Positions 58,555 through 64,000 of a stretch of 64,000 nt of DNA are shown one piece after another. A program made the translations under genes and the position numbers. This DNA comes from Burkholderiales bacterium C2 (GTDB lineage: Bacteria > Pseudomonadota > Gammaproteobacteria > Burkholderiales > Burkholderiaceae_C), in contig SCOI01000001.1 in assembly GCA_005503085.1 (NCBI GenBank), forward strand, positions 248,001 through 312,000. The letters are read 5' to 3'. Position 1 is the stretch's first letter. Each line of letters opens with the position of its first letter. The notes beneath the pieces were generated by a model that ran no database searches, was not told the origin of the DNA, and saw only the letters and a program-made list of their open reading frames with translations.

Positions 58555-59841
58555 TCATGCGCCGTCGCGCAGGAACAGGCGCTGCACCGAGGCCATCCAG
58601 TGCCGGTGCGCCTCGCCGGCGCTGCCATGCAGCTCGCTGAGCGCGCCATGCAGCATCTTGCGCGTCAGCGCGCCGGACAGGGCCTCCATCACCGCCTCGA
58701 CATCCTGGCCCCGGGCCAGCGCGCGGCGCGCCTTGGCCAGCTCGGCCTGGCGCCAGTCCTCGGTCTGGCGCTGCAGGGCCTGGATCAGCGGCACGCTAGC
58801 GCGCTGCTCCAGCCACTGGGCAAAACTCGTGACCCCGGCGCTGACGATGGCCTCGGCCTGCTGCACCGCCGCCTGGCGGCGCTCGCCATTGCCCTGCACC
58901 AGCCGGGCCAGGTCATCGACCGTGTAGAGATAGACATCGTCCAGCGCCGCGACCTCGGGCTCGATATCACGCGGCACGGCCAGATCCAGCATCAACACCG
59001 GCCGACGCTTGCGCGCCTTCAGCGCCCGCTCGACCGCGCCCAGGCCGATCAGCGGCAGGCTGCTGGCGGTGCAGCTGATCACGACATCGAACTCGTGCAG
59101 GCGCTGGCCCAGCTCGGCCAGCGGCAGCGAGGCCGCGCCCAGCCGTGCCGACAAGACCTGACCCCGCTCCAGGCTGCGGTTGGCCACCGTGATGCTGCGC
59201 GGCCGGTGCGCGGCCACATGGGTGGCCACCAGCTCTATCATCTCGCCGGCGCCGACAAAGAGCACCCGGGTGTCGTGCAGATCCTCGAACAGCTGCAGCG
59301 CCAGCTGCACGGCCGCCGCCGCCATGCTGACCGCATGCGCGCCGATCTCGGTGCTGCTGCGCACCTCCTTGGCCACCGCGAAGCTGCGCTGGAACAGCTG
59401 GTGCAAGGTCGCACCGAGCGCGCCGGCGCTGTCGGCCTCGCGCACCGCCGCCTTCATCTGGCCGAGGATCTGCGGCTCGCCCAGCACCATCGAGTCCAGC
59501 CCCGAGGCCACGCGGAAGGCGTGGCGCGCGGCCGCCTCGCCCTGCAGGAAGTAGCTGTGGCTGCGCAGGCTCTCGGCGCTGGTGCGCCCCTGGGCGGCCA
59601 GCCATTCGATCGCCGGCTCGGCCAGCTCCAGCGCATGGCGCGGGCAGGCGGAGGACGGCAGGCCGACATAGAGCTCGGTGCGGTTGCAGGTGGAGAGGAT
59701 GGCCACCTCGGGCTGGGCCCGGGCCAGGTGGCTGCGCAGGCCCTGCACGCTGCGGCCCAGCGCCTCCAGCGGGATCGCGAAGCGCCCGCGCAGATCCAGC
59801 GGCGCGCTGCCGTGGTTGAGCCCCAGCGCGAGCACGCTCAT
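58555..59841 (-). CDS. hemA: Glutamyl-tRNA reductase
   Basis: A 428-residue enzyme making glutamate-1-semialdehyde, the entry step of tetrapyrrole synthesis by the C5 route. It has ALGLNHGSAPLDLRGRFA, the catalytic Cys52 in ILSTCNRTELYV, GEPQILGQMK, an NADPH-binding domain (VLFVGAGEMIELVATHVA) and the C-terminal dimerisation helices. Its start overlaps the crtB stop by four bases, so it is translationally tied to carotenoid synthesis. No prfA follows it, unlike the usual hemA-prfA arrangement in betaproteobacteria. Whether it is the only copy in the genome is unknown. Confidence 0.95.
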   Translation of the reverse strand: MSVLALGLNHGSAPLDLRGRFAIPLEALGRSVQGLRSHLARAQPEVAILSTCNRTELYVGLPSSACPRHALELAEPAIEWLAAQGRTSAESLRSHSYFLQGEAAARHAFRVASGLDSMVLGEPQILGQMKAAVREADSAGALGATLHQLFQRSFAVAKEVRSSTEIGAHAVSMAAAAVQLALQLFEDLHDTRVLFVGAGEMIELVATHVAAHRPRSITVANRSLERGQVLSARLGAASLPLAELGQRLHEFDVVISCTASSLPLIGLGAVERALKARKRRPVLMLDLAVPRDIEPEVAALDDVYLYTVDDLARLVQGNGERRQAAVQQAEAIVSAGVTSFAQWLEQRASVPLIQALQRQTEDWRQAELAKARRALARGQDVEAVMEALSGALTRKMLHGALSELHGSAGEAHRHWMASVQRLFLRDGA

Positions 59842-60890
59842 GCTGGGCTGCGCCCGAAATGGGTCTGGCGCTCCCGACGCTCCAGACGCTCGAACAGATC
59901 GATCACAAAGTCGACCTTGCCGGCGGTCTGCGGCGGCGCCTCCGTGGCCGCCACGGCCGCCAGCAAGGGCAAGTTGGCCGGCAGCGGCGGCGCCTGCAAC
60001 AAGGCGTTGTCGGGCCACAGGCTCAGCCCCGCGCGCAGCAGCAGGCCGCTCTTGCGCCGGCCGGACACCACCGCCCGGCGGCTGACCGAATCGCCGTCGG
60101 CCCGCGCCACCTCGTGGCCGATCTCGGCATAGAGCAGGCGCGCCGCATTGATGCCCGGCCGGCAGGCCATCGGCAGGCTGGCCACGCCCGAGGCCGCGCG
60201 GGCGTACAGCTCATCGGCACTGGCCAGCAGACGCTGCATCACGCCGGCCAGCGCCGGCTCGAAGCGCGGTGCGGCCAGCCAGGCCTCGGGGGCTATGCCG
60301 GCCTCGCGCAGCCACTGGCGCGGCAGGTAGAGCCGGCCCATGCGGGCGTCTTCGCCGACATCGCGGGCGATATTGGACAGCTGCATCGCCACGCCCAGGT
60401 CGCAGGCCCGCGCCAGCGCCGGCGCCCCGCGCACGCCCATCAAGAGGCTCATCATCGCGCCCACCGTGCCGGCCACGCGGGCGGCATAGTCCTGCAGCTC
60501 GTCCAGCGTCTCGTAGCTGCGGCCCTCGACATCCCAGGACAGGCCCTCGATCAGCAGGTCCAGCAAGGCGCGCGGGATCGCATAACGCGCGACGACGGCG
60601 GCCAGCGCCCGGTCGGCCGCCACGGCTTGAGGCCGGCCCTCGAACACCCGGTCCAGGCGGCGGCGCAGCTGCGTGATCGCCAGGCGGCGTCCGCCCTCGA
60701 CATCGACCGTGTCGTCGGCCAGACGGCAAAAACCATAGAGCACGGTCGCCGGCGCGCGCACCGCCGGCGGCAGCAGCAGCGAGGCCGCATGAAAGGTCTT
60801 GGAGTTGGCGGCCAGGCTGGCGCGGCAGGCCGCCAGATCGGCGTCCAGCAGCGGCGGGAGGGCCTCAGGCCAGTGATGCAGTGCTGACAT
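59838..60890 (-). CDS. crtB: Phytoene synthase
   Basis: A 350-residue prenyl synthase joining two geranylgeranyl diphosphates to 15-cis-phytoene. The metal-binding aspartate motifs are LADDTVDVE and NIARDVGEDARMGRLYLP. TVGAMMSLLMG and the region GRSYETLDELQDYAARVAG are typical. It starts inside the end of crtI (26-base overlap) and its end overlaps hemA. It belongs to the photosynthesis gene cluster type of crt operon. Confidence 0.95.
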   Translation of the reverse strand: MSALHHWPEALPPLLDADLAACRASLAANSKTFHAASLLLPPAVRAPATVLYGFCRLADDTVDVEGGRRLAITQLRRRLDRVFEGRPQAVAADRALAAVVARYAIPRALLDLLIEGLSWDVEGRSYETLDELQDYAARVAGTVGAMMSLLMGVRGAPALARACDLGVAMQLSNIARDVGEDARMGRLYLPRQWLREAGIAPEAWLAAPRFEPALAGVMQRLLASADELYARAASGVASLPMACRPGINAARLLYAEIGHEVARADGDSVSRRAVVSGRRKSGLLLRAGLSLWPDNALLQAPPLPANLPLLAAVAATEAPPQTAGKVDFVIDLFERLERRERQTHFGRSPA

Positions 60891-62514
60891 GGCTGGGGAT
60901 TCCTTGCTCGGCCAGGGGATGGCGGTTGCGGCCCAGATCGCGCCCATGAGGCACGATGGCGTCCAGCACCTTGGCCGAGGACAGCACGCCCGGCAGGCCG
61001 GCGCCCGGATGCGTGCCGGCCCCGACCAGGTAGAGGCGCTCGACTTCCTCGCTGCGGTTGTGCGGCCGGAACCAGGCGCTTTGCGTCAGCACCGGCTCCA
61101 GCGCAAAGGCCGCGCCCTTGTAGGAGCTCAGCCGGTCCTGGAAGTCCTGCGGCGTCAGCATCAGCGAGCTGACCACCGCCTGCTCCAGCCCCGGCAGCAA
61201 GGTCTCGGACAGGCGCTTGGCAATCGCCGCGCGATAGGGCTCGGCGCGCTCGCGCCAGTCGACGCCGGCCTCCAGATGCGGCACCGGGGCCAGCACATAA
61301 AAGGTGTCGCAGCCCGGCGGCGCGAGGCTGGCATCGGTGGCGGTGGGCCGGTGCAGATAGAGGCTGAAATCCTCGGCCAGGTGCTTGTGCGTGAAGATGT
61401 CGTCCAGCAGCCCCCGGTAGCGCGGGCCCAGCGAGATCGTGTGGTGGGCCACATCCGGGTACTGGCGCTTGGTGCCGAAGTACCAGACGAAGAGGCTCAT
61501 CGAGTAGCGGGCTTTGTCGATGCGCCGGTCGGTCCAGCGATGCCGGTAGCGCTTTGGCAGCAGATGCTTGTAGGTCCAGGCCGAATCGGCGTTGGAGACC
61601 ACGACATCGGCCGCCAGCGTCTGGCCCGAGGCCAGCCGCACCCCGCAGGCCGCGCCCCGCTCCACGAGGATTTCCTCCACGCCCTGGCCGCACAGCACCT
61701 GCCCGCCCTGCCCCTCGATCAGCCCGACCAGGCCGCGCACCAGCGCCCCGGTGCCGCCCATCGCGAAATGCACGCCGAAGCGCCGCTCCAGAAAGGCGAT
61801 CAGGCAGTAGACGGACGTGGTCGAGAAGGGGTTGCCGCCCACCAGCAAGGACTGGAAGGTCAGCACCACGCGCAGCTTCTCGTGCTTCACATGCTTGCAG
61901 GCCAGACCCCAGACCGTGCGGTAGCCCTCCAGCTTCAGCAGATCGGGCAGCACCTTGGCCATCGCGGTCCAGCTGTCGAACGAGACATGGCCCAGCTGCT
62001 CGAAGCCCACCTTGTAGATCGCCTCGCTGGCTTGGAGAAAGCGCTCGTAGCCGGCCACATCCTCGGGCGCGAGCCGGGCCACCTCGGCGCGCATCGCCTG
62101 CGCATCGCCGCTGTAGTCGAACACCGTGCCGTCGTCGAAGCGCACCCGGTAGAACGGCGCGACCGGCCGCAGGTCCACATCGTCGGCCAGGCGCCGGCTG
62201 CACAGCGCCCACAGCTCCTCGAACAGAAAGGGCGCGGTGATCACGGTCGGGCCGGCGTCGAAGGTGAAACCGTCCTGCCGGTGCACATAGGCGCGGCCGC
62301 CGGGGGCGTCGAGCTTTTCGAGTACCGTCACCCGGTAGCCGCGAGCGCCCAGCCGCACCGCCGCCGCCAGGCCGCCGAAGCCGCTGCCGATGACCAGGGC
62401 CTGAGGACGCGCATCGGGACCCGCATCAGGACGCTCATCAGCACGGGCATGGGGCGCTGCCTCCGGCAGGGCGGCGGAGCTGGGCGAGCTGGGCGGATGG
62501 CCGGGCGTCAACAT
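60865..62514 (-). CDS. crtI: Phytoene desaturase
   Basis: A 549-residue FAD-dependent desaturase turning phytoene into neurosporene or lycopene. The FAD motif ALVIGSGFGGLAAAVRLGARGY lies after a Pro/Ala-rich N-terminal extension of about 37 residues. LDAPGGRAYV, FDAGPTVIT, NADSAWTYKHLL and the C-terminal GAGTHPGAGLPGVLSSAKVLD are the family signatures. The number of desaturation steps cannot be read from sequence alone. A promoter with a PpsR-type site lies just upstream, with its -10 ending six bases before the ATG. Confidence 0.95.
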   Translation of the reverse strand: MLTPGHPPSSPSSAALPEAAPHARADERPDAGPDARPQALVIGSGFGGLAAAVRLGARGYRVTVLEKLDAPGGRAYVHRQDGFTFDAGPTVITAPFLFEELWALCSRRLADDVDLRPVAPFYRVRFDDGTVFDYSGDAQAMRAEVARLAPEDVAGYERFLQASEAIYKVGFEQLGHVSFDSWTAMAKVLPDLLKLEGYRTVWGLACKHVKHEKLRVVLTFQSLLVGGNPFSTTSVYCLIAFLERRFGVHFAMGGTGALVRGLVGLIEGQGGQVLCGQGVEEILVERGAACGVRLASGQTLAADVVVSNADSAWTYKHLLPKRYRHRWTDRRIDKARYSMSLFVWYFGTKRQYPDVAHHTISLGPRYRGLLDDIFTHKHLAEDFSLYLHRPTATDASLAPPGCDTFYVLAPVPHLEAGVDWRERAEPYRAAIAKRLSETLLPGLEQAVVSSLMLTPQDFQDRLSSYKGAAFALEPVLTQSAWFRPHNRSEEVERLYLVGAGTHPGAGLPGVLSSAKVLDAIVPHGRDLGRNRHPLAEQGIPSHVSTASLA

Positions 62515-62520
62515 GGCTTG

Positions 62521-62549
62521 ATCCTAGACGTGTCTAGTTTAGTTGACAA
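62521..62549 (-). promoter_or_regulatory. crtI promoter with CrtJ/PpsR-type operator
   Basis: On the minus strand, TTGTCA (62549-62544), a 17-base spacer and TAGGAT (62526-62521) form a sigma-70-like promoter whose start would be at the crtI ATG. TGT-N12-ACA, the CrtJ/PpsR consensus (TGTCTAGTTTAGTTGACA at 62531-62548), lies across the -35 and the spacer. The dyad is also upstream of bchO, so one repressor could control both directions. Confidence 0.72.
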
Positions 62550-62560
62550 TAGGCATTGAC

Positions 62561-63466
62561 ATGAAAACTGACAGCCCCCTGCCCTCAGAGCTGCTGCTGC
62601 AGCAACTGCAAGCCGGCGCGCTGCGCTGGCGCGTGCAGCGCGCGGGCAGCCAGACGGGGCTGCCCCGCCTGCTCTTGCTGCATGGCACGGGCTCTTCGCT
62701 GCAGTCCTGGGCGCCCTGCCTGCCCGGGCTGGCCGAGCACTTCTCCCTGCTGATCCCCGATCTGCCGGGCCATGGCGGCAGCGAAGGCTTTGCCGACGGT
62801 CAGGCCAGCCCGGCCCGCATGGCCCAGGCCCTGGGCGAGCTGCTGGCCGCGCTCGATTGGCAGCCCGAGCTGGTGGCCGGTCATTCGGCCGGCGCAGCAG
62901 TGATGGTGCAGATGTGCCTGGACGGCCTGCTGCCGCAGGCACGCGGGCTGCTGGCCGTCAACGGTGCGCTGCAGCCGCTACCGGGCCTGATGGGCGTGGT
63001 GGCCCCGGCCGTGGCCAAGCTCGCGGCCCGCAGTGGCGCCTGGCTGCCCGCCTGGGTGACCCGCCACGCCGGCCAGCCCCGCGCGCTGAAGAACCTGATC
63101 GCCTCCACCGGCTCACGCCTGGACGAGTCCGGCGTGCAGCACTACCGCGAATTACTGGCCCAGCCCGCCCATGTGCGCGGCGTGCTGGACATGCTGGCCA
63201 GCTGGCGGCTGGAGGACTTGCAGGCCCGCCTGCCCGAGCTGCACCTGCCGCTGTGGCTTGCCGCAGGCCTGGCCGACCGCACGGTGGCGCCGGTGCAGTC
63301 GCTGGAACTGGCGCGCTGGCTGCCGGGCGCGAGCTTTCATCCGCTGCCGGGGCTGGGGCATTTGGCGCATGAGGAGGCGCCGGAGCGGGTGAATGGGTTG
63401 CTGATGGGGTTGAGGGATGAGGCGCGGGGCCGTGCGACGAACGTGCCCTCCAGTGGGCAGCCTTGA
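62561..63466 (+). CDS. bchO: BchO, alpha/beta hydrolase of the Mg-chelatase/photosynthesis group
   Basis: A 301-residue alpha/beta-hydrolase. It has LLLHGTGSSLQSW (oxyanion-hole HG), the nucleophile elbow VAGHSAGAAVMVQMCLDG, a cap region and a final GLGHLAHEEAPERV with the catalytic His. The match to BchO of purple bacteria is along the whole chain (LLIPDLPGHGGSEGF; MGVVAPAVAKLAARS). Its exact role near Mg-chelatase is unclear; it is usually linked to bchI-bchD. The ATG at 62561 is chosen over an in-frame TTG at 62543. It diverges from crtI across a PpsR-type operator. No bchI or bchD is in view. Confidence 0.85.
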   Translation: MKTDSPLPSELLLQQLQAGALRWRVQRAGSQTGLPRLLLLHGTGSSLQSWAPCLPGLAEHFSLLIPDLPGHGGSEGFADGQASPARMAQALGELLAALDWQPELVAGHSAGAAVMVQMCLDGLLPQARGLLAVNGALQPLPGLMGVVAPAVAKLAARSGAWLPAWVTRHAGQPRALKNLIASTGSRLDESGVQHYRELLAQPAHVRGVLDMLASWRLEDLQARLPELHLPLWLAAGLADRTVAPVQSLELARWLPGASFHPLPGLGHLAHEEAPERVNGLLMGLRDEARGRATNVPSSGQP

Positions 63467-63570
63467 CTGGTGCGACGGCTCTCGGCCCTGATTAGTTCTC
63501 GGCCTCAAGCAACTGGGCGCCGCAATGCAGTCGCTCAACGCCCAAGGCAGTCGCCCGCTTAACTGCCCAA

Positions 63571-64000
63571 TTAGGTGACGACGCTCATTACAAGAATTTC
63601 AGAAATGTTGCTCTCGGTAAGTGGGTCGTTTTGGTATTTTATTAGGCAATTTAATTGCACTTGGGATTCTGTCATTGATAGAATGAATTCTTCTACCGCT
63701 TGGTCGCCGATGTTTTTGAATCTGTAGTTACCTGGAGGTATGGCTTGATCAGACGCAACCCTGGCTTTTCCGGCCTTGTCATACTTGTTGAAGTCGAAAA
63801 TATCGCATGATATTTTGACCGGCGCATCCTCTATTCTCGTGGGAGGCTGAAACAAGCCTTTCATATCAGATGTCAGTTCTAGGACGGGGGTGGAATCTGG
63901 CCCCTCGAGAGCGATTTTTTTAACTTCTTCTCCCTCGAGAAGGTTATCTATCTCTCGGACTGCACCAATAATCTGAGTTCCTATTTGATAGACAGGGCCG
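63571..64000 (-). CDS. Unrecognised protein, 5' end outside the window, AT-rich
   Basis: The frame is open from the right window edge to the TAA at 63573-63571, about 143 residues, so the gene starts beyond 64000. Parts are IIGAVREIDNLLEGEEVKK, DIFDFNKYDKAGKARV, PPGNYRFKNIGDQAVEEFI and CLIKYQNDPLTESNISEIL. It is soluble, beta-rich in appearance and acidic. An internal ATG (63864) is not needed. I recognise no domain. The G+C of sampled rows is about 37-47 percent, against well over 60 percent for neighbouring genes, which suggests horizontal origin. Confidence 0.55.
   Translation of the reverse strand, partial: GPVYQIGTQIIGAVREIDNLLEGEEVKKIALEGPDSTPVLELTSDMKGLFQPPTRIEDAPVKISCDIFDFNKYDKAGKARVASDQAIPPGNYRFKNIGDQAVEEFILSMTESQVQLNCLIKYQNDPLTESNISEILVMSVVT

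Noticed and set aside
62543-62560. TTG start for bchO at 62543
   Set aside because: It lies inside the PpsR-type dyad and would add MTIGID before the normal N-terminus. The ATG at 62561 is simpler.
63500-63575. Integron attC-like or attachment-site repeat (gcagtcgc repeated 20 bases apart; GCTCAAC and GCTTAAC, which fit RYYYAAC) next to the AT-rich gene
   Set aside because: Both core-like heptamers point the same way and no complementary GTTRRRY partner forms the needed attC stem. The repeats are short and imperfect.

Overview
The window is GC-rich chromosomal DNA, densely packed with genes. Almost every gene resembles a Burkholderiales betaproteobacterium (CysB, BamC, EttA, RhlE, coaBC-dut, a PEP-CTERM protein). 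At the right end it carries carotenoid and bacteriochlorophyll-cluster genes: crtI, crtB, hemA and bchO. Together with sox genes and a perfect CrtJ/PpsR-type operator, this points to a (facultative) anoxygenic phototroph of the Rubrivivax-Roseateles-Leptothrix branch. That placement is inference; no rRNA or tRNA gene is visible.

Left third (1-17.4 kb). The window opens with the 3' part of lptG. A sirohydrochlorin-chelatase-like gene coupled to cysB follows, then a methionine-type aminotransferase, a FimV-like protein, a Crp/Fnr regulator, an APH-fold phosphotransferase, a conserved hypothetical gene and a YfcG-type glutathione transferase. The most unusual block is 8.67-13.2 kb: a periplasmic molybdenum hydroxylase pair (iorA-iorB type) in one tight operon with soxX-soxY-soxZ-soxA. 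It lacks soxB and soxCD, and SoxY ends in AACVE instead of GGCGG. A dihydrolipoamide-dehydrogenase-like flavoprotein lies just downstream. A convergent CpxP/Spy-response regulator-histidine kinase operon follows.

Middle (17.4-49.3 kb). The divergent ettA/rhlE pair has terminator-like hairpins in both leaders. A beta-CASP metallo-hydrolase lies behind an FNR-type class II promoter. mnmC follows, then a chemoreceptor gene with a sigma-28 promoter, rpiA, a Tat-exported carotenoid oxygenase with a DUF2141 partner, aroG, pyrD and a PEP-CTERM gene. Next is a five-gene overlapping operon in which parE and parC flank an acetylpolyamine amidohydrolase, a GNAT acetyltransferase and a lytic transglycosylase. 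The rest is housekeeping: an MFS permease, an SDR, a methyltransferase, dapA-bamC, a WalJ-like hydrolase, an Ala-rich lipoprotein, roxA, an SlyD-like isomerase, dut-coaBC and a YoaK-like membrane protein.

Right (49.3-64 kb). trmB is followed by a complete nucleoside uptake and salvage operon reading leftwards: BMP-binding protein, ATPase, two permeases, cdd, purine nucleoside phosphorylase, deoC, deoA. Then comes crtI-crtB-hemA, in overlapping frames and read leftwards from a promoter overlapping the PpsR site, with bchO diverging from it. The last 430 bases are AT-rich and hold part of an unrecognised gene, which looks like acquired DNA at the edge of the photosynthesis region.

Several genes (pyrD, the MFS gene, crtI, coaBC, roxA, parE, the SlyD-like gene) have a -10-like hexamer 6-8 bases before the start codon, suggesting leaderless or nearly leaderless mRNAs.
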